Shown: piece after piece, positions 40,475 through 50,153 of the stretch
How positions within the stretch are numbered: the stretch's first letter is position 1
How the letters are laid out: every line of letters begins with the position of its first letter
Position numbers and translations under genes: made by a program
Notes under the pieces: generated by a model
The model's input: only the letters and a program-made list of their open reading frames with translations
What the model was told of the DNA's origin: nothing
The model's database searches: none
Source of the DNA: Anaerocolumna sedimenticola
Lineage (GTDB): Bacteria; Bacillota; Clostridia; Lachnospirales; Lachnospiraceae
Assembly (NCBI RefSeq): GCF_009931695.1
Contig: NZ_CP048000.1
Location: 4,296,501-4,360,500 of the forward strand
DNA: 64,000 nucleotides
Direction of reading: 5' to 3'

Positions 40475-40911
40475 TATTTTTCCTCCTGCGAACCGTCCTC
40501 TTCTCGCTTATGCAGTTGTTTTAGTACATCCTTAAGTTTTTCCGGGATAGGCAATCCGATGTGAGCTGCATTTTCGAGAATAGAAATTCCTTCATTACTT
40601 AAATAAAAGAAAATCACTGCTGTACGCAGAACATTTGTATCTGTATTACCTACAACCCCTAAAACATTTGTATCTATCACATGCGCCACACCTACCAATA
40701 CAAAAATAAGCACCTTTTTAAAGATGCCTTTGGCTCCAATCTTACTGCACAAGTTCTTATCAATGATTGCACATAACACACCCGTTATATAATCAATTAC
40801 AACAAAGGTAATGAGCGCATAGAGAAAGCCATCAAAACCACCTAGAAACCAACCAACAAACCCTCCAGCGATCGTCAATGCTGCTTGTATCTTGTTCCAT
40901 ATCTCTTTCAT
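40474..40911 (-). CDS. Phage holin (TcdE/phage_holin_4 type)
   Basis: 145 residues, three to four membrane segments, with FLYALITFVVIDYITGVLCA and KIGAKGIFKKVLIFVLVGVA, the hallmark of this holin family; charged C-terminus KQLHKREEDGSQEEK. Makes the membrane lesion that frees the endolysin. Confidence 0.88.
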   Translation of the reverse strand: MKEIWNKIQAALTIAGGFVGWFLGGFDGFLYALITFVVIDYITGVLCAIIDKNLCSKIGAKGIFKKVLIFVLVGVAHVIDTNVLGVVGNTDTNVLRTAVIFFYLSNEGISILENAAHIGLPIPEKLKDVLKQLHKREEDGSQEEK

Positions 40912-40945
40912 TCTCTAATCCTCCAATCTTATTTTTGCAACAAAA

Positions 40946-40970
40946 AGCGCCCCTGGTTATCAAGAGCGCT
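40946..40970 (-). terminator. Terminator before holin gene
   Basis: On the minus strand AGCGCTCTTG pairs with CAGGGGCGCT (two G-U) around ATAAC and TTTTTG follows, 7 nt after the FN3 protein stop. Confidence 0.55.
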
Positions 40971-40976
40971 ATAACA

Positions 40977-43445
40977 TTATAATATCAGTATCAATTCTTG
41001 TAGCTGTGTCATTACGTCTGCCTTTGGCCTTCCTATACCAAAAGGTATCCATTCTACTGGTGGTATGTCAAAAGTAGATGTATCATCAAACTCATTAATT
41101 TTAGTGATAACCGGTTCAAGTGCAGCGCGTAGCTCTTCTATGTGTTGTGGCCACCTTTCTATTGTGGTCTTTGAAGAAATGATTTCCTCGCCCCATACAA
41201 TCGGTGTTATACAATGGAATTCACGAATGATATTAACAGCAGCACGAAGAGCTTTAATGTGCATAGCCTTAACAGATGTTACATTTGCGGTAATCGTCTC
41301 AAAAGGTGATGGCTGAACATTGAATGTTTTTACAATCTCAGCACTTGATGTCATCAAGTCACTATCCAAGCACCGAATGGTCACCATATGACTTCCGTAT
41401 GATAACGTTGGTGCTTTAAATACCGTTTTTGTGTTATCTCCAATATAGCCATTAGTAGAGAACATCTCAGGATTATTAACACTGCTATACCACGCACCCG
41501 AGTTAAGTCTTACTTCAACAATCTGCGTCTGACCATCCGGCTCTATACCCGTTGTGATCATAAATCGTGGTGTTCTATTGAATGTTGTTCTGCCAGATAT
41601 TGGACATTCGATTTTAGGTGCTGTGGGAGGACTATTTTTCCTAATTATATTACTAGTCACATAAGTAGAAACTGCATCGAGTGTATCTGTAACACTGATA
41701 CGATATCTTGTTGATGTCCCAGGCAAATTTGATGCTTCTGCTACGTAAGTACCAGATGTTTCACTAGATGCAATCGTTGCCAATGTTTCGTATGATGACC
41801 ATGGTGGATTACCCATAAATGAAGTACTGCGTTGAATTACATAATGTTTGATTGGACTGGTACCAGGTAGCGTTCCACTCCAATTTATTGCTACAGTTGG
41901 AGTTTCATATAAAGTCGGCGAAACCGTTAAGATCGAAGGCGGTGTTGGTAGAATATTTTTACGAACACTGTTTGCTGAGGTCTTCCAATTAGAATAATAA
42001 TTACTACCTGCTGTTCCCAGTGTACGAATTCTGAACCTTCGATAATACCCACGTGTTGATGGGGGAGACGCGCTCGTTGATCCATTGTTTCCAGATGTCA
42101 TCACTGTTTTAAGCGAACTCCATATACCCCAAGTGCTATCATCACTAGAATCGCTAAACTCCATCTCATAACCTATAATTGCATTGCCAGCTCCCGCTGT
42201 CGCTCCATTCCAAGAAAGCGTAAGACTTCCTTCAGCTACAGTGGTACTTAAAGAAAATACGGTTGGTTCACCACAAGCTGTAATATTACATAAAATACTA
42301 TTGCTAATTTTCTCTGTTGAAATAGCCCCGAGAACATCAACGGTTCTAATGCGAAACTGCGTATAGGTTCCTGAAACATTAGTTACTACGGGATTATAAC
42401 TACCACTACTTGCATTAAGATTAAGTGTTATGAGTTCATCCCATTCACTCCATGTATTGTTATCAGTGGATGTTCGGCTTGAAATCTGATAGCCTTTAAT
42501 TGCACTTGTTCCTCCTGCTGCTCCAGACCAAGTTAGTGTTATAGTCTCATTGCTGTGAATTTCCGGTGAAGCAATTGCTATTGTAGGCGCAGCTGGCAGC
42601 GTATTCTTCCTAACAGTATTTGACGAGACCTTCCACCCCGAGTAATAGGAACTACCTGCAGTACCACGTGTACGGATACGAAATCTTCGAAAGTTACCTC
42701 TGGTAGTTGGAGGAGAGACTGACAAACTTCCACTGGTAGCAGTAGAATTTATAACAGTAAGCGCCGTCCAACTCCCCCATGTAGAATTATTCGTAGAATC
42801 ACTGTATTGAATTTCATAGGCTGATATGTCATTATTTGCTCCGGACTTTGCACCGCTCCAGGATAGGGTTACATTACCCTCGGCAAGTGTACTACTAAGT
42901 GAACATGACGTTGGTGCACTAGCTGCAGTCGTACGGCTTTCCCAGTTAACTGTTAGTACAATCTTTGTAAGGTCGTTTCTCCCCATAAAAGACATGTAAT
43001 GAGTTGTGCTAGACCCTGCATCAATAAAAAGGCAATTACTAGCTCCACTTCCTATGGAATCAATTAATGCCGTTGAAATATTTATAATTTTATCACCCTG
43101 CCCTGCAGAGATATCATAATTGTAGGCAGAACTTACTTTGGTTGGACGGGGAGCATTTATATTCGTTGAGGAGCTCAAAGACGGGATACCAGTTTGGTTT
43201 CCAGCATAAAGCGTCATTGTACGCTCGCTACCCCAGGCACCAGCTCCTGTTCGTGTAAGTGCAAGGGACGCACTTGTCGGGTAATAGTCCTGGTATTGAT
43301 TTCGTATAGATGTTAGATTAAAGATCATAACACCGACGCATTGACCTAAATCTTCAAATACCCCTTGCCTTATATCTTGCGTAGTGCCTGGAATATATCT
43401 CCCATCACGCCAAGTACATGCATTTGTAGCTTGGTAATTTGCCAT
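40977..43445 (-). CDS. Tail protein with repeated fibronectin-III modules
   Basis: 822 residues. An N-terminal region of about 180 residues precedes at least four FN3-like modules. A two-module unit is duplicated: LAEGNVTLSWSGAKSG ... RRFRIRTRGTAGSSYYSGW and VAEGSLTLSWNGATAG ... RRFRIRTLGTAGSNYYSNW. The C-terminus contains a helical segment (VKAMHIKALRAAVNIIREF). FN3 repeats on phage tails bind sugars on the host surface. Likely a tail fibre. Confidence 0.75.
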   Translation of the reverse strand: MANYQATNACTWRDGRYIPGTTQDIRQGVFEDLGQCVGVMIFNLTSIRNQYQDYYPTSASLALTRTGAGAWGSERTMTLYAGNQTGIPSLSSSTNINAPRPTKVSSAYNYDISAGQGDKIINISTALIDSIGSGASNCLFIDAGSSTTHYMSFMGRNDLTKIVLTVNWESRTTAASAPTSCSLSSTLAEGNVTLSWSGAKSGANNDISAYEIQYSDSTNNSTWGSWTALTVINSTATSGSLSVSPPTTRGNFRRFRIRTRGTAGSSYYSGWKVSSNTVRKNTLPAAPTIAIASPEIHSNETITLTWSGAAGGTSAIKGYQISSRTSTDNNTWSEWDELITLNLNASSGSYNPVVTNVSGTYTQFRIRTVDVLGAISTEKISNSILCNITACGEPTVFSLSTTVAEGSLTLSWNGATAGAGNAIIGYEMEFSDSSDDSTWGIWSSLKTVMTSGNNGSTSASPPSTRGYYRRFRIRTLGTAGSNYYSNWKTSANSVRKNILPTPPSILTVSPTLYETPTVAINWSGTLPGTSPIKHYVIQRSTSFMGNPPWSSYETLATIASSETSGTYVAEASNLPGTSTRYRISVTDTLDAVSTYVTSNIIRKNSPPTAPKIECPISGRTTFNRTPRFMITTGIEPDGQTQIVEVRLNSGAWYSSVNNPEMFSTNGYIGDNTKTVFKAPTLSYGSHMVTIRCLDSDLMTSSAEIVKTFNVQPSPFETITANVTSVKAMHIKALRAAVNIIREFHCITPIVWGEEIISSKTTIERWPQHIEELRAALEPVITKINEFDDTSTFDIPPVEWIPFGIGRPKADVMTQLQELILIL

Positions 43446-43456
43446 TCTTACTCACC

Positions 43457-43960
43457 TCATTCATACACTGCTGTAACTAGAGAATTCACTGTTCCGCATA
43501 GAATAGAATTTAATCTCGTATCTGTGATATTTCCTATAGTTATAGACGTAGCTGCCTGCGGAACTAATATCTCTGCTAGGCACAATTCATAGACATCCGA
43601 GTTTCGTGTTAAGGCAGGAGCACTTGGTGAGGCAGTTGCTGTTCCCGTTAGAACTGTAATAATGATATTCCTTTCAAGAAAGCTCCATCGCATAACAATC
43701 CGATCAATCCTAGGGAATGAACCATTTGCAGTTTCTAGTGTCTTGCTAAGCACTGCAGTATTCTCATAATGATATCCGTTAATCCAACCACTTCCAACTG
43801 CTATATTTACTGCCATTCCTGAACCTGGAGTCACTTGCAGATTTGTAGTATCCTTATAAAATATGCCATTCGAAACTAAGCTGCCAAAATAGGTAGCAAA
43901 ATCAGTGGCATCGTAAATCCGGTCACCGTTGGAAGAGTTGAAAAATCCACTCTTTTCCAA
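43457..43960 (-). CDS. Tail/baseplate protein, probable receptor-binding adaptor
   Basis: 167 residues starting at TTG 43960 with GGAGGG upstream. Begins MEKSGFFNSSNGDRIYDATDFATYF, split across a well-known phage pattern for structural proteins at the tail tip (GDRxYxAxDxA, GIF, VxPGSGMxVxVxxG.A.I.GY). The family has no known enzyme activity. Its place between Gp37-like protein and FN3 fibre supports a tail-tip role. Confidence 0.75.
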   Translation of the reverse strand: MEKSGFFNSSNGDRIYDATDFATYFGSLVSNGIFYKDTTNLQVTPGSGMAVNIAVGSGWINGYHYENTAVLSKTLETANGSFPRIDRIVMRWSFLERNIIITVLTGTATASPSAPALTRNSDVYELCLAEILVPQAATSITIGNITDTRLNSILCGTVNSLVTAVYE

Positions 43961-43992
43961 AACAACACCCTCCTTCTTTTATATATTTTAAA

Positions 43993-46257
43993 TTAGCTGG
44001 GGTCAGCCAAAAAGCATACGCTAAACGGAAGCCACTCATTACCTGTGATGTTCGAAGCATACTCGTTAGTGCCATAACGTGCTGCAGTACATTGTCCGTT
44101 TTCACCTACTACAAACAGCCACTTATTCGTACTTGACCCTTGACATAAGGTACGAAAATCATAATTTGGCCTGAACCCTACTGGCAATGTGAACATACTC
44201 GTCGCTGAAGCCGAGTTTATGGTAGCACCAGTAGGCGGAGAACATGCACCAAATAAATGCACCACCCGTCCAACTCTTCGGTATCTAGGCCGCTGTGCTG
44301 TTCCTCCTGTATAAGCTGTAAAACCATTCTGAAATTCTGCATCCTGTACAAACTGCCACCCAGTATCTCCACCATAAATAATACCTGTGGTAGCGTCTCC
44401 ATTAACACAAACGGGACCTCCCTCTAGATTTAAATACATGGGCGATGACAATCCGTTATTTCGTGTCATAATCTCATTACCGTCAAAGACCATATTTACT
44501 CCACCAGATACACCGATCTGTAACGGATTATCGGACGACGTAAGACTTATATCTCGATTCGGTAACTGTATCGAATTAAACTCACCTTTCTCGCTATAAG
44601 TAGATGTTCTTACAACTCCATTATCAATAGCTGTTACCGTAAAATTCTCACCTTCATAAGTGAATGAGCTTGATACAATAGGCAGGTTAGCCACAAGAAG
44701 TAGCTCTCCATTTCTGGGGTCAGCTAAAAGATTTCCTGCTTCAGTAAGTGCATATAATCCATTTACATATGCCGTGCCATAGTCTGATAACCAAACATAG
44801 ATATCCCATATTGTTTTAGTAGAACTTGCGGACTTAACTACTTTGATATCAGTCGGTAAAAATGGACTTTTATCTCTTGTATAAGCTTGCACAAAGGATT
44901 GAATGGATATGGTCGAGAAAGATGATGTAGAATAAACATATCCTTCAATGGTACCCATTTTGGGAATTGTTCCAGTACCAATATAATCGAACTTAAAGGC
45001 AATACGATTAAATGAACCATTAATGACAACCCTTGCAACATGGTAGTATTTTGCCAGTGTTGGGTCATTACCTCCTGCTGTTGATGTATTTGCAGCAAGT
45101 CTAGCAGAACTAATCATTACACCACCTGAGAACTTTTGAAGTTCAGTCCACTCATTTGATTCACCGAGCATTTCAGTAAGGCCTGTCGGAGCTCCAAGAG
45201 ATGTTCGTACTTGGCTAAATTCAGATTTAAGTTTTTGTGCAATTGTAAGCTCAGCCTTTCCAAAGGTTACATTAATACTCTGTCCTTCCGAATCATAGCT
45301 TTCTTCCACTTCTTCGATACGGGCTGTCATCGTAACTCCCCACTTTTTTGAAATAACCTGTACAACCTGACCGAGATCATAATCCGTCTTATAGGTTAAG
45401 TTACTGTGGTTATTGACAATCACATCAAAGGAATTAGACATGGAAAACTCTGAGAGCCTTGTCAGACCACGAAGGATTAATGCCTCATCATAGTCCGTTG
45501 GAAAATCTGCAACACGAAGATCCTTCGCATCTACAAATACTTCTCTTCGTTCTTCCCCAGCGCCGTTATAGATATACTCAAAAATACGACCATTCTCACC
45601 TTCTCCTTCTCCTCCAATCTTAGCTGTATTGGCATAAGTTGCTGTGTTTTTTGTTAATGTTTGATCCAGTAAGTTATCATATTCCTTTGAAAACACAGCT
45701 TGAGATGATGTTCCCATATACAAGGTGACCGTTAAGTGACCAGACTCTGGTGAAAAGATAGTTTTGATTCCAACGGATGTTGCTGTGCATAGTTCCTGTA
45801 TTTTATCTAAAAGGTTGGTATACGACACTTGCTGTTTCACTGGGATATCTAGATTAGGTGACGAAAAACTAATATCTGTTATTTGCCTATCAGGATCAGA
45901 TGGTGATATGACATTGTTGTTTATTAATTGTCCTATACAAGCTGATAAGTCACCATTCAGCCTCTCCGTATTCCAGATAATTCTTCGTCCTAACAGTATT
46001 GTCGCAAACCTTCCACTAACTATAATGATCTCGCTATCTGTTTGAGATAGTTGTTGAAACTCGATTAATCCAATTTCCTCATCATCGTTCTTCCAGATAT
46101 AATTTCCCACCTGAAGTAATGCTGCATTTTCAGTGGATGCATTGGCCTTTAATTCAAACGACCCGCACTGGGAGTAACGTCTAGTCCATCGTAGGTATTC
46201 AAATGACTCTACAATTCCGATTAAGGCTCGATGTTGATTAAATACGTATAACTCCAT
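43993..46257 (-). CDS. Siphovirus Gp37-like tail protein
   Basis: 754 residues. The first 360 match the Gp37-like baseplate/hub family: LRWTRRYSQCGSFELKA, VGNYIWKNDDEEIGLIE, TGRF-like VSGRFATILLGRR, and a domain ending NVTFGKAELTIAQKLK. The C-terminal half carries beta-rich fibre modules ending WLPFSVCFLAD. Attached to the distal tail protein encoded upstream. Confidence 0.8.
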   Translation of the reverse strand: MELYVFNQHRALIGIVESFEYLRWTRRYSQCGSFELKANASTENAALLQVGNYIWKNDDEEIGLIEFQQLSQTDSEIIIVSGRFATILLGRRIIWNTERLNGDLSACIGQLINNNVISPSDPDRQITDISFSSPNLDIPVKQQVSYTNLLDKIQELCTATSVGIKTIFSPESGHLTVTLYMGTSSQAVFSKEYDNLLDQTLTKNTATYANTAKIGGEGEGENGRIFEYIYNGAGEERREVFVDAKDLRVADFPTDYDEALILRGLTRLSEFSMSNSFDVIVNNHSNLTYKTDYDLGQVVQVISKKWGVTMTARIEEVEESYDSEGQSINVTFGKAELTIAQKLKSEFSQVRTSLGAPTGLTEMLGESNEWTELQKFSGGVMISSARLAANTSTAGGNDPTLAKYYHVARVVINGSFNRIAFKFDYIGTGTIPKMGTIEGYVYSTSSFSTISIQSFVQAYTRDKSPFLPTDIKVVKSASSTKTIWDIYVWLSDYGTAYVNGLYALTEAGNLLADPRNGELLLVANLPIVSSSFTYEGENFTVTAIDNGVVRTSTYSEKGEFNSIQLPNRDISLTSSDNPLQIGVSGGVNMVFDGNEIMTRNNGLSSPMYLNLEGGPVCVNGDATTGIIYGGDTGWQFVQDAEFQNGFTAYTGGTAQRPRYRRVGRVVHLFGACSPPTGATINSASATSMFTLPVGFRPNYDFRTLCQGSSTNKWLFVVGENGQCTAARYGTNEYASNITGNEWLPFSVCFLADPS

Positions 46258-46260
46258 ATG

Positions 46261-47118
46261 CTACACCCCCAAAAACTGTGGACGGAAATTTATGATAACA
46301 TCCAATAATTCCAAGTTCGCCGATGCATCATAGCGAAGATTATTCATGCCGGGTTCTAACTGAAAGAAATCAGAGGATGTATCTAATAAATAAAAGGCGT
46401 TGCTTTCTGTACCATTTATGATGCTTATTACTCTTTTTTCAGCAAAGTGAGTGTATATATGATATTCATCCCCATTGTTCATTGTTGTAAGAATTCTTAT
46501 ATACTCACCAGTATCCATAAGTAGAAGCTCTGGATTAGTAACTGGCCCTAATGCTCTAAATATAACTTCACAACCACAAGGTACATCTCCGAAATTATCC
46601 ACTGCAATGATCTGACTTGGCTGTCTCATCCCAAACTCGATGCCTTCCTCCGGTATCTCTAATTCAAACTCTAGCAAAGGCTCCCAAGAAGCAAGGTCAT
46701 GCCATACATCATCCAAGGTTTCAAAGAAAGGGTTTGGACATAGTAGGCTTATAAAGAACTTTGGTATCCTCTCTCTTGAGGAGACTGATAATACAGCCTC
46801 CTCAACAACACAGGAAATTTGTCTCTCACGATATCTAATAACTCCCGACTTCTTAGGGCTGAATAATCTTAGGAAGCTTTTACGCAGCTCATATGCTTCA
46901 TCTGGTGTATTTGCTATAATCGTACCCTCTAATATAATGTTTCGCATATCCATCGTAGATGACACATAAAAAGCACCGTCCTGTTCCGGTGCCTTGAACG
47001 TATTAACGGTCTGGCGTATGTTTCCTGTACCGTCTATTTTGGTAATGAAAAATGGACGGCTTTGATTAAGAGTGATACTTTCGCCACTTGAGTTGATATA
47101 GGTAACTTCCACAGCCAT
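46261..47118 (-). CDS. Phage distal tail protein (Dit-like)
   Basis: 285 residues. N-terminal phage-tail family motifs: DGTGNIRQTVNTFKAPEQDG and the LRKSFLRLFSPKKSG section, then a C-terminal beta domain. Dit rings connect tail tube and baseplate. Lies 7 nt after the tape measure. Confidence 0.8.
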   Translation of the reverse strand: MAVEVTYINSSGESITLNQSRPFFITKIDGTGNIRQTVNTFKAPEQDGAFYVSSTMDMRNIILEGTIIANTPDEAYELRKSFLRLFSPKKSGVIRYRERQISCVVEEAVLSVSSRERIPKFFISLLCPNPFFETLDDVWHDLASWEPLLEFELEIPEEGIEFGMRQPSQIIAVDNFGDVPCGCEVIFRALGPVTNPELLLMDTGEYIRILTTMNNGDEYHIYTHFAEKRVISIINGTESNAFYLLDTSSDFFQLEPGMNNLRYDASANLELLDVIINFRPQFLGV

Positions 47119-47125
47119 CCCTCCT

Positions 47126-49552
47126 TTAAAGTTCGAGTGATAGTTTACGTGATAGGTTTTTAAACTCCCTAGACAATTCCTTTTCAGACAAAGCCTTAGG
47201 AGTCACTACAGAAATGTTTTGTGTAATACCTGCACTAGCAGCACCTACACCACTCTGTCCTGCCATATTTCTGTAGTTCATATCAAAGCTTGTAGGTATC
47301 ACATTTTGCATATCTCTTGAGACAGTTTCCATTGCATCTTCAAATCCCACACCAATTCCCTCGCCCATATTGCGACCAAGACCTGCAAATAATGTTGATG
47401 GGGATGAAATGCCAAAGAAGTTTTTAATTTTTGAAACTACGTTTCCAAAAAATCCAGATATCTTATCCCATAGCCACGCTCCCGCATCTGATATCCCCTG
47501 CCATAGTCCTTTAATTAGATCACCACCCATATCGGACATATCACTTATATAATCAGAGAATGCATTAATAAGTCCTTTGATGATCTGCGGTACTGCTTTT
47601 ACTACTTCCACAATAATCTGTGGCAGATTTTCAATCAGAGCGATAAACAACTGAACACCTGCAAGAATGATCTGGTCGATGTTATCAACAATCGCACCTA
47701 CTAATGAGGTTACAATCTTTGGAATCGCTACTACAACTGTCGTAATGATTTGTGGTAATGCTCGAATTAACGATATTAAAAGGCGGATGCCTGCGTCTAT
47801 AATCATCGGAATAGACTTAATAACCGCATTAATAATATTGTCGATGATTTCTGGAATTGCTTTTAATATTGCATCAATGATCGTAGGGAGTGCTGTTACT
47901 AATGAAGTCAACAACTGAATACCGGCATCAATAATCTGGGGAATAGCTTCTATTAGAAAATCCACTACAGCTGAGATAATGGCTGGCAAAGCTAATATAA
48001 GCTGCGGTATGGCTTCCACTAAGCCTTTTGCTAACCCTAATATTAGTTGCAAAGCCGCATCTAAAATCAGGGGCAAGTTTTCAATCAGTCCTTGAACAAT
48101 CTGTATAACAGCAGAAACTGCTGCGGGTATTAGCTGCGGTAAAGCTAAGCCAATACCCTCTACAAGTGTGGTTACAAGTTCAATTGCCGCATTTATGAGC
48201 AACGGAAGATTATCAATTAGCGCACCAACGATAGTCATTATCGCACCAACCGCTGCTGGAATTAGTTCCGGTAAGAGGTTCAAAATTGTTTCTAATACCT
48301 GCGTGAATATACTTGTGAAAGTTTCAAGAAGCATAGGAAGTAAATCTGCAACCGCTTCTAGAATCGCACCTGTTGCAGTCGGTAATGCGGTTACGATATT
48401 TTCTAAAACTGGCACGATGTTAGCGACAACCGCTTGGAACGCATCAACGAGATTTTCAGTCAGATTTGTCATATCCGCATTTGCATTACCAAGTCCAGCA
48501 GTAAATGAGCCAAGTGAAGCTTGTAACAATCCAATAGAACCCGTTATTGTCTCCGTTGACTCTCTCGCAAAGTTTCCAGCATACTGCTCTGTATTTTCAA
48601 AGAACATCTGCATTGCAACTTCAGCTTTTTCTGCTTGTGTAGCACTTTTCCAAGTAAAGTCTAATCCCTTTGCAAGAGCATAGGCTTCAATGTTTGTAGC
48701 ATTCATCGCCACACCTAAATTATCCATCATGGTAAAGTTGCCTTTTGCTGCACCAGTGACGGCTTCCATCGCAGAGGACATATCGATACCCATAACGGAT
48801 GCCATATCCGCAGCACGTTGCATCGCTTTTTCAGTCAACTCAAGGCTTTTTTGTTGTTCGATGCCAGAACCTTGGAACAATGCGCCCATTTTGTTGGCAG
48901 TTGCAAGATAATCGCTTTGGGAAACACCAAGGTTTTTATAGGCTTCCTCGCCTGTTTTCTGAATCGATAAAGCATATTTGCCGAATACTGCCTCTGAACC
49001 ACCCAGGTTTTGTTCCAACTCCCCGAACTGTGTAACTACCTCTTTACCTAACTTTATAGCAGCAGCTCCGGCAGCAACTACTACTGTACCCATTGCTACA
49101 CCGATACCACTCAATATGCCACCGAGCTTATTAAACTTGCTACCAGCGTCTTCTGCACTTTTGCCTGAGTCTTCAAGTTCATCTCCAAGATTATCTGCTT
49201 CAACTGTAGACTGCTCTAATTCACGCTCCATGCCATTTAGTTCTGCCTGAGCCTTATTTAGTTGTATCTGCCAGTTTTGGGTACGACGATCATTTTCACC
49301 AAACGAGGTAGTGGCATTATCAAGGGCAGCCTTAAGGGTAGAAATTTTATCTTTCTGTGCATCAATTTCTTTATTCAGAACGGCATTCCGAGCGGTGACA
49401 GACTTTATGGATTTATCGTTTTTATCAAACTGACTGGTTACTAAAGACATTTCACTTCCTAGAACTTTAAAGGATTGATTGATTTCAGAAAGTGCCCTCT
49501 TAAATTCACGCTCTCCCTCAACGCCTATCTTTAATCCAAAATTATCTGCCAT
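47126..49552 (-). CDS. Phage tail tape measure protein
   Basis: 808 residues. N-terminal coiled coil (about 10-130) with FKVLGSEMSLVTSQFDKND, a Gly/Ala-rich membrane-like stretch (about 145-170), TP901-type central domain (VSQSDYLATANKMGALFQGSG), then about 330 residues of hydrophobic repeats with period near 38 (IPQII.A.I.L..SLV.ALP.II). Sets tail length and passes into the host membrane during infection. 808 aa predicts a tail of roughly 120 nm by the usual 0.15 nm per residue rule. Confidence 0.92.
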   Translation of the reverse strand: MADNFGLKIGVEGEREFKRALSEINQSFKVLGSEMSLVTSQFDKNDKSIKSVTARNAVLNKEIDAQKDKISTLKAALDNATTSFGENDRRTQNWQIQLNKAQAELNGMERELEQSTVEADNLGDELEDSGKSAEDAGSKFNKLGGILSGIGVAMGTVVVAAGAAAIKLGKEVVTQFGELEQNLGGSEAVFGKYALSIQKTGEEAYKNLGVSQSDYLATANKMGALFQGSGIEQQKSLELTEKAMQRAADMASVMGIDMSSAMEAVTGAAKGNFTMMDNLGVAMNATNIEAYALAKGLDFTWKSATQAEKAEVAMQMFFENTEQYAGNFARESTETITGSIGLLQASLGSFTAGLGNANADMTNLTENLVDAFQAVVANIVPVLENIVTALPTATGAILEAVADLLPMLLETFTSIFTQVLETILNLLPELIPAAVGAIMTIVGALIDNLPLLINAAIELVTTLVEGIGLALPQLIPAAVSAVIQIVQGLIENLPLILDAALQLILGLAKGLVEAIPQLILALPAIISAVVDFLIEAIPQIIDAGIQLLTSLVTALPTIIDAILKAIPEIIDNIINAVIKSIPMIIDAGIRLLISLIRALPQIITTVVVAIPKIVTSLVGAIVDNIDQIILAGVQLFIALIENLPQIIVEVVKAVPQIIKGLINAFSDYISDMSDMGGDLIKGLWQGISDAGAWLWDKISGFFGNVVSKIKNFFGISSPSTLFAGLGRNMGEGIGVGFEDAMETVSRDMQNVIPTSFDMNYRNMAGQSGVGAASAGITQNISVVTPKALSEKELSREFKNLSRKLSLEL

Positions 49553-49567
49553 GCCATCACCTCCTCC

Positions 49568-50145
49568 TTATATACCCGGTGGAATAATATCATCAATCGT
49601 TCGAGTTCTTCTTGGTTTCTCAATTCCGTGCCATTGCTTATGGCAGGTCCATAAATCAAAAAACAGTCCAATTGGCATAAGCCAAAACTCCTCTGAATCC
49701 ATGCCCATTTGAACTGTTCCATAATAGAAAAGCCGGGTAAAGACTTCAGTGTCTGTTACCCGACTTCCACGTTTTTTGGTATTTCTTCTTCACTTTCCAC
49801 ATTTCGTTTCGTACCTTTAAACATGGCTTCTGTGATTGCGTTTTTATATTCTGCTAGATCAAATGGTGTGGTTAGGAGTTCTACATCTTCCTCAGTTAGC
49901 AATTCTTCTGGTGAATTTTTGTTTCTAAGATTTTGAATTAAGATAGACTGGTTTGCAAGTAATGTAATTAACCATATAATCTCATCCAGTGCTATCTCGA
50001 AATTTTCTGACTTCATTAGCTTTTCACCAAGATTTTCAAGTCCACCGTATCGACCAGCAATCGCCTTTGTAGCACGTGTAGTTAATATAAGTTCATACTC
50101 TTTGCCTCCAATATTGATAGCCGCACTTCTCTCATTCTCCATCAT
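49568..50145 (-). CDS. Tail assembly chaperone fusion made by -1 frameshift (gpGT-like)
   Basis: Reading the upstream chaperone to Asn125, slipping back one base at A AAA AAC (49771-49777), then continuing in the -1 frame gives 67 more residues (RGSRVTDTEVFTR ... MDSEEFWLMPIGLFFDLWTC ... IDDIIPPGI) and a 192-residue product. The -1 frame has no stop until 49568, and its lone ATG starts lack good ribosome sites. The last part matches second tail chaperones of Firmicutes phages. The position between tail tube and tape measure is the standard one. Confidence 0.8.
49734..49777 (-). promoter_or_regulatory. Programmed -1 frameshift signal
   Basis: Canonical slippery heptamer A AAA AAC in the correct phase (49771-49777), an 8-nt spacer, and a hairpin CGGGTAA-C-AGAC-ACTGAA-GTCT-TTACCCG (49734-49762) whose two stem blocks total 11 bp. 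The zero-frame stop lies within the hairpin. Confidence 0.85.
49756..50145 (-). CDS. Tail assembly chaperone (gpG-like)
   Basis: 129 residues, mostly helical, starting NIGGKEYELILTTRATKAIAGRYGG, typical of Firmicutes phage tail chaperones. AGGAGGG precedes ATGATG (50145 or 50142). Coats the tape measure during assembly. It is the zero-frame product; the frameshift at 49771 yields the longer form. Confidence 0.85.
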   Translation of the reverse strand: MMENERSAAINIGGKEYELILTTRATKAIAGRYGGLENLGEKLMKSENFEIALDEIIWLITLLANQSILIQNLRNKNSPEELLTEEDVELLTTPFDLAEYKNAITEAMFKGTKRNVESEEEIPKNVEVG

Positions 50146-50153
50146 TTTCCCTC

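Noticed and set aside
48168-48683. Long + strand open frame opposite the tape measure gene
   Set aside because: It is the antisense of the hydrophobic repeats; no ribosome site, and codon pattern is a shadow of the tape measure frame.
49531-49722. 63-codon frame overlapping the tape measure start
   Set aside because: It is in a different frame from the -1 product; the -1 frame carries the conserved tail chaperone sequence and this one does not.
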